From: CAYYNQ01 sp964473105
GTDB lineage: Bacteria; Sumerlaeota; Sumerlaeia; MVZB01
Length of the DNA stretch: 48,297 bases
Assembly (NCBI GenBank): GCA_964473105.1
Contig: CAYYNQ010000071.1
Span: 1 to 48,297, forward strand
Reading direction: 5' to 3'
Part shown: positions 1 through 8,533 of the stretch, piece after piece
How the letters are laid out: every line of letters starts with the position of its first letter
Position numbering within the stretch: the stretch's first letter is position 1
The notes under the pieces: generated by a model
Seen by the model: only the letters and a program-made list of their open reading frames with translations
The model's database searches: none
What the model was told of the DNA's origin: nothing
Made by a program: the position numbers and the translations under genes

Positions 1-201
1 CCACCCGCTTCACCGCCTCCAATCAATTACAATGCATTGCTTTTGTCCAGTAAACTCTGGTCTTTCCGTCCGGCAACGGCGGTCAGGACCCCGGATGATG
101 GACGAGTGACAGCCCATCGCCCCGCGGTCATTCGCACAACCCGCTGTGTCCTTGACGGCCCGTGTTCATCCATGTTGTTGGCTGCGGGTTTTCGACGACG
201 A
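1..201. other. Window edge, no gene recognised
   Basis: This stretch lies downstream of the stop codon of the GH20 gene, which reads leftward. Short open frames cross it on both strands, but none has a convincing ribosome binding site or a recognisable protein sequence. I see no tRNA, clear terminator or repeat. Confidence 0.5.
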
Positions 202-2136
202 TTATGTCAGCGGGGACTTGGCCTGCGAATGATGAAGATAAACATTCAATATGGATTGCAGGCGCGCGATGCTGTCCGGCAGGCCGCCAGAGCGGTTGCG
301 CTCCAGCCAGATCCGCTTGTGGTCCTCGATCAGGCGAGTCATGTTTCCTGCAAGCCATGTCCGGTCATCTTCCGGGAGCTCTGCCGCGGTTTGCCCGATA
401 CACCCCGAACGGAGACGTGAGCGGCCAAGATAGCAGGCGTGTTTCATCAGCGCTGCCACGTGCATGATTTCATCCTTAACCTGCATGGAGTCCGGGCAGA
501 TCATCCTTGATCCGGACAGGCTGCCTGTCAGGCCGTCAATCAGTTCCTGGGTTTCCTCAAGGGTCCTTTCATCCAGTCTCCCGTCATTTCCCGTTTCCAT
601 GGGTCGACCCGTTTCGTAAAGCATCCTCCATATCCACGACTGGTTGGGAACGGTTATTTTCGCGTTGAGGTATGCGTTGGCGAGTCCCAGGACGACAGGT
701 CCCGTTTTACCCGACTCGTCATGGAAGACGTGGGTGTTGAGGGCAGGAGCCATGTCAATGTCCTCGTTCGCCTCGCCGGCCCAGGCCATCGCCGCGCCAA
801 ATGCAAAACCCGGCCATGAAAAGGGGGGGGTCTGCCAGTGGCCGTGATCACCCCAGTCGGTGACCATGTAGCCACAGGCCCCGTTGGTCCGGCCGGAACG
901 TGCCGCCGAGACAAGGTTCATCCTGCAGTTATCCCAACGGCCTGACAGGGAGTTCCATGTTGAGGTTCCCGGACAGACATAAAAGGGCACACCGGCTTCC
1001 GCGAAGCGTCCCGTGGTAAGGTCGAACGGGGAATCCGCCTCGTAACCCCAGTCCAGGGCCAACAGGTGTTCGCGGGGCAGTTCCGCAATCAAATCGGGAT
1101 GATTCAGGATGATGTCACCCCAGAACATCATGGTATGATCGTGTGACCTGACCAGTTTATGGATCTGCTTGAGGAAATCCAGATAAACACGCCCGGTCCC
1201 GTCGCCGCCTGCGACCTGTCTGCTTTTCCCTTCGCCCAGTTCAAATGTTTCATCACAACCGACATTCAGCAGGCGGCTGTGAAAATGCGGGAGCAGATCA
1301 GCATACAACCCACGCAGGAGGTTGAGACTGCCCGGTTCAAGGGGGCACAGGGTGCCTGCCGGCCTGGATTCCCGGCAGCACCATTCGTTCAGATTTCGTG
1401 GTGTTCCCGACCGCTCGGGTGTTTCTGCAAGGGCGGCATATGCCTTGTGTTGCAGCCATCTTTCCATGTGTCCGAACGAGTTCTGGTTTGGAACGAGTTC
1501 GATGAACCTTTCCGCGCAGTAGGCATCCAGATCCAGGATCTGCTGTCCGGTCATCGGCGATGCATCACACCAGATGTCCGGGTGCCGGTAGTAGGCAAAT
1601 GTGTGTTCCGTATAAAGCTGCAACTGGTTGATCTTAAGTTCAGACAGCAGATCAACCGTTGCGAAAAGTGTCTCCATCGTGGGCACCTTGTCACGGCTGA
1701 TGTCAATCATGACACCCCGATGCCGAAAATCGGGCCAATCCTCGATTTTCAGGCACGGGACCTGTTCCGTGTCGATGCACTGGCGCGCAATCTGGCGCAG
1801 GGTCATGGCGGCATGGTGCGCCCCGGCGGGATCATGACAAGCGATGTCAATTTGTTCGGGTGAAATGTTAATACGATACCCTTCTGGTTGGGTGACGATT
1901 TGTGGTGAAAGGAAAATCTTCAGTGCAATATCGTCATCCGGTATCACAGGGGAGGCCGTGAGTCCGAGGTGGATGCCGACCTTGCCGATTTCGTGCTGGA
2001 TCAGCCTGGCTGCCTTCAGCATAGAGGGGTGAATGGTATTCGCCAGGTGGATGAACCGACCGGAGTGAAAGACGTGACTCCCCCCAAGGGTCACGAGTGA
2101 ACGGGGACGGGGCAGGAGAATGGTTGATGGTGACAT
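202..2136 (-). CDS. Glycoside hydrolase family 20 (beta-N-acetylhexosaminidase-like)
   Basis: Probable beta-hexosaminidase removing terminal N-acetylhexosamine from glycans or glycoconjugates. At 644 residues it has an N-terminal GH20b-like domain (about 1-125) and then the catalytic barrel, which opens with DWPDFRHRGVMIDISRDK (133-150). The family signature is the Asp-Glu pair in NVGCDETFELG (D295-E296), where the Glu is the general acid and the Asp assists the substrate N-acetyl group. The aromatic stretch SFGHMERWLQH (220-230) also fits the barrel. There is no signal peptide, so it is probably cytoplasmic and acts on imported oligosaccharides; this is inference. A run of eight C on the coding strand (823-830) lies inside the gene. 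It reads in the same direction as the helicase upstream, with a 45-base gap. The exact sugar specificity cannot be read from the sequence. Confidence 0.8.
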   Translation of the reverse strand: MSPSTILLPRPRSLVTLGGSHVFHSGRFIHLANTIHPSMLKAARLIQHEIGKVGIHLGLTASPVIPDDDIALKIFLSPQIVTQPEGYRINISPEQIDIACHDPAGAHHAAMTLRQIARQCIDTEQVPCLKIEDWPDFRHRGVMIDISRDKVPTMETLFATVDLLSELKINQLQLYTEHTFAYYRHPDIWCDASPMTGQQILDLDAYCAERFIELVPNQNSFGHMERWLQHKAYAALAETPERSGTPRNLNEWCCRESRPAGTLCPLEPGSLNLLRGLYADLLPHFHSRLLNVGCDETFELGEGKSRQVAGGDGTGRVYLDFLKQIHKLVRSHDHTMMFWGDIILNHPDLIAELPREHLLALDWGYEADSPFDLTTGRFAEAGVPFYVCPGTSTWNSLSGRWDNCRMNLVSAARSGRTNGACGYMVTDWGDHGHWQTPPFSWPGFAFGAAMAWAGEANEDIDMAPALNTHVFHDESGKTGPVVLGLANAYLNAKITVPNQSWIWRMLYETGRPMETGNDGRLDERTLEETQELIDGLTGSLSGSRMICPDSMQVKDEIMHVAALMKHACYLGRSRLRSGCIGQTAAELPEDDRTWLAGNMTRLIEDHKRIWLERNRSGGLPDSIARLQSILNVYLHHSQAKSPLT

Positions 2137-2181
2137 GGCTTCTTCTGTTCTTTTACAGTTCAGGTCGTTGCTGATCGGTAT

Positions 2182-4962
2182 TCAGGTAACAGGCTCGGGT
2201 TCCGGTTGCCTGTCAGCGCTGGTATAGAAGGCTTCCAGGACTTCCAGGATATTACGCGTTGGAGCCTGGTGAAATTCACTGGAGGGCAGACTGTTCAGGA
2301 ACATTCTTCCATATCGTTTGGTGGCAACCCGCCGGTCACAGATCAGGATCGCCCCACGGTCGGTTTTGCTGCGGATCAACCGGCCGAACCCCTGGCGGAA
2401 ACGAATCACGGCCTGCGGGACGATCAGGTTGTAGAAGGGGTCGAGGCCCTGCTTGCTCAGGGCCTCGATCCTGGCCTCGGCAAGCGGCTCACCCGGCACC
2501 CGGAACGGCAGTCGAGTGATTGCCAGGCAACTCAGTGATTCACCCTGTACATCAACCCCCTCCCAGAAGCTCGAGGTGGCAAATAGGACCGACCCGATAT
2601 CCCGGCGAAAAGCCTCGGTCAGCATGCTGCGACTGGCCTGGCCCTGTTTCAGGCAGGGGTATCCTTTTTTCTCCAGAAGGGGCGCAAGGTGATCGAAGAC
2701 CCGGTTCAGGCGTGAATATGCCGTGAAAAGGATGAAGGCTCTGCCCCGCGATAAATCCAGGGAGTCCGCGAGGAACGGTGTCAGTTGTCCTTCAAATGAT
2801 TGATCGGTTGGCTCGGGCAGGTCCATCGGGATGCCGACATAGACCTGACGGTTGTAGTTGAAGGAAGTCTCGAGCCGCAGGGTTGTCAGCACGCGTGCAA
2901 TAGGCTTGGGGTCGGGCGATTCCTCAAGGTTTGTGGCGGACAGTGGTTTTCCCAGTTCATCTTGAACAGGCGGATCTTTGGGGCTGATCGGATCGGGGTC
3001 TTCAATGTCCCCGGGTTCGGGGATCCCAACGGGGCTGTCCGGGTCGGTATAGCCGATGATGCCAAGTTGCAATGGATCCGATGCGCCGATCTGCCTCAGG
3101 AAGTAACCGAATTTCTGCTCGACCGTTAACGTTGCGGAGGTCAGGACAACACTTTTGAACCGGCGCAGGATCTGGTCACGGATGTGTTCGGATATATCGA
3201 TCGGTGCCGAGCAGTAACTCAGGAATGCCTGCCTGCCATTGGGCCTCCGGCGGTACTCGATCCAGCGGCAGTGGTCCTCGCTGCTTCCCATGAAACGAAT
3301 CAGTTTCTGGGTGATCTGGTCGATCTTGTGGGTGACCGAGCGGAATTCGAGGATGGGGCTGGCTATCTCGCTGTCGTTGTCTTCGAGCAAGAACCCGAGT
3401 TGCCGGACCACGCTGTAAAGACCCTCGAGATAATCGCGAGAGGCTGCAAGCACCTTGCGCAGGGGGATGACGACCTTGTCCTCCCAGAGCGGCGAATTCT
3501 GGATTTCACTCGTGATCCGTTTCTTCAATTCCAGGGGTTCCTGCAGGGGAGTGCTGGTTTCCGACTCGAGGGCTTCACTGAGCATTTCAGCAGCTTCATC
3601 GACCAGATGCCTGAGCCTGGCATGTCTTTCCGGCAATTCCAGCGCCAATTTCCTTAACAGTTCATCCTTTTTTGCCGGCGAAAGGGAATATTTGTCCTCC
3701 TGGACGCCCGTTGTCAGGAAATCCAGCAGGCCGGCCCCCGTGCGGGTATGCCGCATACGCCGCATCGTGAAGAAAAATTCATTGCGGCTGAACCGCAGGC
3801 CAAAATGCCCGGTCGCGGCCTCCTCCAGATTATGTGCCTCGTCAATGATGATCCGGGAGTAAGGCGGCAGCACGGCCGTGTGTTTGTAGTTGTCTGTTTG
3901 GGCCCGGACAGCCAGGTCGGCAAGCAGCAGGTGGTGGTTGACGATCAGAATCTGGGCACGTGCTGCACGGCGCCGTGCATTGTAGAAGAAACACTGTTGG
4001 TAGGTCGGGCATCGTGCACGCAGACAGTTGTCCGCCTCGGACATGACCTTTTCCCATACGTCCGGATCGGGACTGAAGCCCAGATCCTCGAGACTGCCTG
4101 TGCCGGTCGGGCCTGTCCAGGTCTGGATCTGGTCGAGTTGCTCCTGCTTTTCGCCCATGTCGAGGAAGTTCGGGTGACTGCGGATATATTCCGCCCTGCG
4201 ACGGGAAAGGTAATTGCCCCGTCCCTTCAACAGGGCGGCGCTGAAGCGGATATCGGAAATGTTCTGCAGCAGAGGCAGGTCCTTTTCGAGAATCTGCTCC
4301 TGGAGGTTGATTGTCCCCGTCGAGATCACGACGCGCTCCTCATTGCGCACCGCCCAGGCCAGCGCCGGCAGCAGGTATGCCATGGATTTTCCGGTGCCCG
4401 TACCTGCTTCGATGACGGCAACTCCATCCTCGTTGAACGCCCGGGCCACGGCCTTCAACATCTCGATCTGCTCGGGGCGGTTCTCGTAGGCATCCATCCG
4501 TTCTGCGACCCGTCCGCCGGGCTTCAGCCAGTTTGTCAGCTTCTCGGCATCGATACGCCTGCGTTTTGGCGGAGTGAAAACCCGGACGACAATGCGAACC
4601 TCGGTCACCTCGTTGTTTATGATCCAGGAACCCGCCCCGCGACTGCCAAGTTCACTGCTGACGCCGATGTCGGCGTTGGAGGGTTCAAGTTGGCCGGACG
4701 GATGATTGTGAATCGCGACTTCACCGGGCCGGACGTGATGAATAAGCGCGGGCACGGCAGCCTGGTTGCCAACGGCATAATAATCGACCTCGGTTACCTG
4801 CATGCGGTCGTTGAGTCGTCCGATGAAAAAGACTTCTGCGCCATTCGATGCGTCGATACGTTGGCGCATCTGCTCCTGACAGTCGGGATGGATAAGGCTG
4901 TCAACGGGCGGGTCGAGCGGTTCAGTCCGGGTGAGAGTGCTGCTGTTGTCGTCCTGCGACAT
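2182..4962 (-). CDS. DinG-type (XPD-like) DNA helicase with N-terminal JAMM/RadC-like domain
   Basis: Superfamily 2 helicase of the DinG/XPD group, expected to unwind 5'-3' on DNA with forks, D-loops or R-loops. The helicase begins near residue 160: Walker A EAGTGTGKS (185-193), DEAH box (374-377), and C-terminal motifs such as ATSSFWEGVDVQGESL and QGFGRLIRS. The Fe-S region has C313-x4-C318-x5-C324, the spacing known for the last three ligands in E. coli DinG, but the first ligand position (GRGNYLS) is Ser253 instead of Cys. Residues about 40-130 are an added domain with a full JAMM zinc signature: E43, HNH (85-87), seven residues, S95, two residues, D98. E. coli DinG lacks this domain and Firmicutes DinG carries an exonuclease there instead. 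At 926 residues it is longer than E. coli DinG (about 716). It is divergent from the merR gene. Confidence 0.88.
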   Translation of the reverse strand: MSQDDNSSTLTRTEPLDPPVDSLIHPDCQEQMRQRIDASNGAEVFFIGRLNDRMQVTEVDYYAVGNQAAVPALIHHVRPGEVAIHNHPSGQLEPSNADIGVSSELGSRGAGSWIINNEVTEVRIVVRVFTPPKRRRIDAEKLTNWLKPGGRVAERMDAYENRPEQIEMLKAVARAFNEDGVAVIEAGTGTGKSMAYLLPALAWAVRNEERVVISTGTINLQEQILEKDLPLLQNISDIRFSAALLKGRGNYLSRRRAEYIRSHPNFLDMGEKQEQLDQIQTWTGPTGTGSLEDLGFSPDPDVWEKVMSEADNCLRARCPTYQQCFFYNARRRAARAQILIVNHHLLLADLAVRAQTDNYKHTAVLPPYSRIIIDEAHNLEEAATGHFGLRFSRNEFFFTMRRMRHTRTGAGLLDFLTTGVQEDKYSLSPAKKDELLRKLALELPERHARLRHLVDEAAEMLSEALESETSTPLQEPLELKKRITSEIQNSPLWEDKVVIPLRKVLAASRDYLEGLYSVVRQLGFLLEDNDSEIASPILEFRSVTHKIDQITQKLIRFMGSSEDHCRWIEYRRRPNGRQAFLSYCSAPIDISEHIRDQILRRFKSVVLTSATLTVEQKFGYFLRQIGASDPLQLGIIGYTDPDSPVGIPEPGDIEDPDPISPKDPPVQDELGKPLSATNLEESPDPKPIARVLTTLRLETSFNYNRQVYVGIPMDLPEPTDQSFEGQLTPFLADSLDLSRGRAFILFTAYSRLNRVFDHLAPLLEKKGYPCLKQGQASRSMLTEAFRRDIGSVLFATSSFWEGVDVQGESLSCLAITRLPFRVPGEPLAEARIEALSKQGLDPFYNLIVPQAVIRFRQGFGRLIRSKTDRGAILICDRRVATKRYGRMFLNSLPSSEFHQAPTRNILEVLEAFYTSADRQPEPEPVT

Positions 4963-5376
4963 GAATTCAATACAGTCCTCTGTGTGTGGAAGTCAGGAGC
5001 GGGATGGCGGTGTCAGGGTGCCCTGTGCCCGGGGCTGGCACGGGATAGGTTCCATAAAGTAACACAATCCCGGCCCCTTGTCATTGGGAAACATGCGAAA
5101 AAAAAGCGAATGTGCAGGCGTGCTCAATTTCCGCTTGTCAATGACTTTAACATCTGGTCGAATGGTTGAGAACAGCCGTGTTGGGTATGCCATGGGCCGC
5201 ATGGCTTTTCCCGGTCCGGTCGACCTTTCCGATGGAGGTATTTCCCGCCTTCCCACTTATCATATTCAGTTATTTTTCGCTTGATCGTTTGTTGTCCATC
5301 AAGGACTGCAAAGTTCCGGTTACAGCCGTCAAAACCACTTGACCGCAGAAGCTCTCTACCCGCAGGAGGTAAAACG
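4963..5376. other. Divergent intergenic region between the helicase and merR genes
   Basis: These 414 bases carry no convincing gene. They hold a candidate plus-strand promoter (5135-5163) and an inverted repeat GCCATG-5-CATGGC (5189-5205) followed by TTTTC, which could act as an attenuator or regulator site in a roughly 200-base leader. Short open frames on both strands lack ribosome binding sites and look like chance. Confidence 0.5.
5135..5163 (+). promoter_or_regulatory. Candidate sigma70-type promoter upstream of merR
   Basis: TTGTCA (5135-5140, five of six consensus bases) is followed after 17 bases by TCGAAT (5158-5163, four of six). The spacing is optimal. Transcription would give a leader of about 200 bases before the merR start. 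Confidence 0.35.
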
Positions 5377-5850
5377 ATGGAAGCGATTACCAGTCTGCCC
5401 GGACTCAAGGAAGTTCCGCGCAAGAAGTTGTTTTATAAGATCCAGGAGGTCGGCCGCATGACCGACCTCAAGCCCCATGTGCTGCGTTACTGGGAGTCTG
5501 AATTCAAGGAACTGAATCCGGACAAGGATGATGCTGACCAGAGGCGTTACCGCGTCAGCGATATCCAGGTGGTGCTGGCTATTCAGAAGCTGCTCTATGA
5601 GGACCGGTTCACGATTGAGGGTGCGCGCAAGCGTCTCAGGGATGAAATCCGCCGGGTGCGTAATCATGGAAAAAGCGATCCGGCGAAGGCCAAAAATGCC
5701 GGCTCAAAACCGATCAAGGCCACACCTGTCCAGACTGAAATGTTCAGTTCTTCGACAGCCAAGCTGGATAAAAAGGGCATGAAGCGGGTTGGCCAGACAC
5801 TCAAGCAACTGCGGGGTGAAGTAAACGACTTGCTGAAGATGGTGAGCTGA
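5377..5850 (+). CDS. MerR-family transcriptional regulator
   Basis: DNA-binding regulator of 157 residues. The MerR winged helix occupies about residues 15-90: KLFYKIQEVGRMTDLKPHVLR, then YWESEF, then RRYRVSDIQVVLAIQKLLYED, which carries the recognition and wing residues. The remaining tail is basic and then polar (RKRLRDEIRR, a K/A/P-rich linker, and a short C-terminal helix), with no cysteine pair or ligand-binding domain, so a metal sensor is unlikely. It resembles the short MerR proteins found as single genes in many Gram-negative phyla, whose targets are mostly unknown. The start is set by AGGAGG (5364-5369) seven bases before ATG; the frame is open 32 codons further upstream but has no ribosome site there. 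Confidence 0.85.
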   Translation: MEAITSLPGLKEVPRKKLFYKIQEVGRMTDLKPHVLRYWESEFKELNPDKDDADQRRYRVSDIQVVLAIQKLLYEDRFTIEGARKRLRDEIRRVRNHGKSDPAKAKNAGSKPIKATPVQTEMFSSSTAKLDKKGMKRVGQTLKQLRGEVNDLLKMVS

Positions 5851-5994
5851 GTTATTGCCGTTTTTTTGATGGCGGTTGTGTGCCCGTGATTGTGTTTGCG
5901 CAGCTGATAATGTGCTGTTCTGAACGGCCCAGTGGGAAATTTTTGTATTCTTTTATCCTCAGGGTTTTTTCCGCGCGAATTGTCTTCCGGCCAA

Positions 5995-6009
5995 CGATGT
6001 ATTACATCG
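5995..6009. promoter_or_regulatory. Short inverted repeat before the SGNH gene
   Basis: CGATGT-ATT-ACATCG is a perfect 6-bp inverted repeat with a 3-base spacer, ending 19 bases before the next start codon. It could be an operator or a small hairpin over the ribosome binding region. No protein is linked to it by sequence. Confidence 0.25.
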
Positions 6010-6028
6010 GAAAGATTGAGTCATCGGA

Positions 6029-7267
6029 ATGACCAGACAGCGGAATAAGGCGACTATATTCCTTCTTGCGGCGCTACTCGTCTATGTCGCTGTGGAATCG
6101 GCTGTTCGTCTTTACAAGTACGATCTTGCGAAGTCTGGCTTCCATAACTTCGCCTTCTCGAACTCGGATGTGCCCCTCTACGTTCTTGATGAGGAGGTGG
6201 GTTTTCGCTATGCCCCTGATGCGCGGTTGACCTGGAGGTTCTATGATGTGGAGGATCGACTGCAGTGGGAGCAGGGGGTGGGCGTCAACAACGCCGGTCA
6301 GATTGCGTCCTGCGACGTGTCGGTCGAGAACCCGGCCTCGGCTTTTCGGATCGCCGTCCTGGGGGACTCCTTCTCGGCCAATACCTTCCATTCCATCACC
6401 TGGCCGATGGCGCTCGAAGACATCCTGAACGAAGACGAGGTGCTCAAGGAGATGACGGGCCAGCCGGAATTTGAAGTGCTGAACTTCGCACTCGACGGTA
6501 CGGGTTTGGATCAGTGCCTCCGCATATTTGAGAGCAAGGTGCGGCGTTACCATCCCGATATGGTGATTATCAATTTCACTTCAAATTCACCCTATTATAA
6601 GTTTATTTATCGGGACACCATCGCCGTCGAATCCTCAATCGCAAAATACGCGATCACGCTGGCGAGCCCTACGCTTCCGGTCACGCTGGGTAATGATGAC
6701 TGTCTCTATTCCAAGGTCATCGTTGGAGCCCCGGCGATCCTGGAAGACAAGGAGATGATCGGCCAGATCAAGCGGGAGATCCATGAGAAGATGATCGGGA
6801 GGCTGCCCTGGTTCTCTTTGTATCCCGAGGCGTTTGCAAGCGCACTCGGCGGCCGGTTCGGCCTGACTCCCCGGCTCGATTTCAATTGGAACAGAACCGT
6901 GAACAATTACGACACGATGGAAGAGGCGGTTTCAAACAGCCTGAGTGTCCTTCGCGAGCTCACGGAGCAGCATCCATCGGTCCTGATCCTGAACCATCCC
7001 CTGGTCGCGGAATGCCATGACAGGCAGCCCCAACCGGTGATCCGGGAAATGATCGCTCAGAGCGGCGGCTTGGAAATCATCGCCATGGTTGATGCCATGC
7101 CGCCCGCTGCCGGCAAGGAGGAGATTGATCAATGGTATAATCTCCCCTTCGATCAACATCCGAGTGCGGCGGGCAACGCGCTCTACGCCAGGAAGGTCCA
7201 CGAGAAGGTTCGAGACCGATTGATCAAAGACAAACCGGGCCGTTTTCGCCCTCACACAAAGCGATAA
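6029..7267 (+). CDS. Membrane-anchored SGNH/GDSL-type hydrolase
   Basis: 412-residue protein with one N-terminal membrane segment (about 9-25, IFLLAALLVYVAVESAV), so the bulk is probably periplasmic. The SGNH fold is suggested by block I FRIAVLGDSFSA (107-118) with the nucleophile Ser114, and by block V FDQHPSAAGNALYA (374-387), where D375 and H377 complete the triad. Block III (IINFTSNSP, about 180-188) deviates from the usual GxND. Such proteins are esterases or O-acetyl transferases/esterases acting on glycans or lipids; the substrate cannot be told. No MBOAT acetyltransferase partner is nearby. The gene after it starts 6 bases downstream, so the two are probably co-translated. Confidence 0.7.
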   Translation: MTRQRNKATIFLLAALLVYVAVESAVRLYKYDLAKSGFHNFAFSNSDVPLYVLDEEVGFRYAPDARLTWRFYDVEDRLQWEQGVGVNNAGQIASCDVSVENPASAFRIAVLGDSFSANTFHSITWPMALEDILNEDEVLKEMTGQPEFEVLNFALDGTGLDQCLRIFESKVRRYHPDMVIINFTSNSPYYKFIYRDTIAVESSIAKYAITLASPTLPVTLGNDDCLYSKVIVGAPAILEDKEMIGQIKREIHEKMIGRLPWFSLYPEAFASALGGRFGLTPRLDFNWNRTVNNYDTMEEAVSNSLSVLRELTEQHPSVLILNHPLVAECHDRQPQPVIREMIAQSGGLEIIAMVDAMPPAAGKEEIDQWYNLPFDQHPSAAGNALYARKVHEKVRDRLIKDKPGRFRPHTKR

Positions 7268-7273
7268 GCCAAA

Positions 7274-7699
7274 GTGAAGGCAAAGACGATCATTATCCTT
7301 CTCATTCTGGTGATCGCCGCTGGAATCTTCTCGACGAATTGGAAGAAGCTGGCCGACGACTCGGCGCCCATCTCGACGCTCAGCTTCGAGGAAGTCGATC
7401 GCAGGGTCCGCTCGAGATACACGAAATCTGAGGCTGAGCGTTACTCACACGAGCTCAAGGGAACGAGGGTCCGCTGGACCGGTGTCGTCAAGGACATTGA
7501 TGAGATGGGCATGGTCTATATCGCGGTCGCGGGGGTCAAGCCCAACGTCAAGTTTCATATAAAGCAGGACCGGATGAGCGTGCAGGAGCGCGGCCAGGAG
7601 GTGATGTTCGTCGGGACGATCGAGAAAGTATACATCGTCGAAACCTTCCCGCCCATGCCCAACACGCACGTGCTTCTCAATCACGCAATGATCGAATGA
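7274..7699 (+). CDS. Membrane-anchored OB-fold-like protein of unknown function
   Basis: 141 residues starting with GTG. Residues 5-20 are a hydrophobic anchor or signal (IIILLILVIAAGIFS). The rest alternates short beta-strands in the pattern of tRNA_anti-like OB-fold proteins: GTRVRWTGVVKDID, MVYIAVAGVKPNVKFHI and GQEVMFVGTIEKVY. No catalytic motif is seen. It lies 6 bases after the SGNH hydrolase, suggesting a shared extracytoplasmic role, perhaps binding a ligand or modulating that enzyme. The fold call rests on strand pattern alone. Confidence 0.6.
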   Translation: MKAKTIIILLILVIAAGIFSTNWKKLADDSAPISTLSFEEVDRRVRSRYTKSEAERYSHELKGTRVRWTGVVKDIDEMGMVYIAVAGVKPNVKFHIKQDRMSVQERGQEVMFVGTIEKVYIVETFPPMPNTHVLLNHAMIE

Positions 7700-7854
7700 G
7701 TGTCAGGAAATCAGAATGATGAACCAAGTCGTTTAGGAAAGATATGAATGTCTGAAACTGTTCATCTCGACCCGCCGTACCCCTTCTGAAAAAAATGGGC
7801 TGTTCGGCATTTGGGTTTGACCTTCATGCCCCCGCTCATCCATATTGGTTTGCC

Positions 7855-8502
7855 ATGAACGGGTCAAATCTGGACGACAACGGCGGGCAGGTTTTTGCAC
7901 GCACCCCCGGACGGGGTTATTTCATCGTTGTCGAGGGAATCGACGGTACGGGGAAGTCCACGCTCGTCCATGCACTAGCATCTGAACTCGGGAAGAAGGG
8001 CCGTGTTGTGCTCGCTTCGGCCGAGCCCACACATGGCCCGCACGGTGTCCGTTTGCGTGCACTGATGCAGCGGGGCCGTTTTGCCGTCAGTCCGTCCGAG
8101 GAGCTTGACCTTTTCGTTGCCGATCGCAGACAGCATCTCGATGAAAAAGTGATTCCAGCCCTGGACCGTGGTGAAACGGTCATTCTCGACCGTTATTTTT
8201 ACTCCACAATGGCTTATCAGGGCGCCCGCGGCCTAAATCCGTCCGATATTCATCGGATGCATCTCAAGTTTGCACCTGAACCCGATCTTCTGATCATTCT
8301 TGAACTGCCCCTGGATAAGGCCCTGGAGCGGATCATCCGGGAGCGGGGTGAGAAGCCCGATGAATTCGAGAAGCGGGAGCAACTGGAGCAGTGTTCCCGG
8401 ATCTTTGACTCCATCGAGCATCCGAGCCTGCTGCGTCTTGACTCCCAGTTGTCGGTTGAGGAACTGGTCGTGCGGATCGTGAAAGTTATCCCATCAAACT
8501 GA
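7855..8502 (+). CDS. tmk: Thymidylate kinase (dTMP kinase)
   Basis: Phosphorylates dTMP to dTDP with ATP in dTTP synthesis, in the cytoplasm. The P-loop is EGIDGTGKST. The dTMP-site motifs EPTHGPHG and LDRYFYSTMAYQGA (the DRY/DRF motif) follow, and then a lid-like region RIIRERGEKPDEFEKRE. From the ATG at 7855 it has 215 residues, close to the family norm of about 205-215. The frame is open to another ATG at 7795 (235 residues), but the extra 20 residues are unlike the family. Neither start has a clear ribosome site, so the start is uncertain. It is convergent with the M20 peptidase gene. Confidence 0.9.
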   Translation: MNGSNLDDNGGQVFARTPGRGYFIVVEGIDGTGKSTLVHALASELGKKGRVVLASAEPTHGPHGVRLRALMQRGRFAVSPSEELDLFVADRRQHLDEKVIPALDRGETVILDRYFYSTMAYQGARGLNPSDIHRMHLKFAPEPDLLIILELPLDKALERIIRERGEKPDEFEKREQLEQCSRIFDSIEHPSLLRLDSQLSVEELVVRIVKVIPSN

Positions 8503-8517
8503 AGTAATGCCCTTCCT

Positions 8518-8533
8518 GACCGCAAGAGCGGTC
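8518..8533 (+). terminator. Weak hairpin after tmk
   Basis: GACCGC-AAGA-GCGGTC is a perfect 6-bp stem with a 4-base loop, 15 bases after the tmk stop. The following bases (GTCCTTTG) are only slightly T-rich, so it is a weak intrinsic terminator at best. It sits between convergent genes. Confidence 0.3.

Noticed and set aside
1159..1863. 234-codon open frame opposite the GH20 gene
   Set aside because: Antisense shadow with no family resemblance or ribosome site.
3748..5169. 473-codon open frame on the plus strand opposite the helicase gene
   Set aside because: It lies antisense to a gene with clear motifs, its translation has no recognisable domain, and it has no ribosome site. Long antisense frames are common in GC-rich coding DNA.
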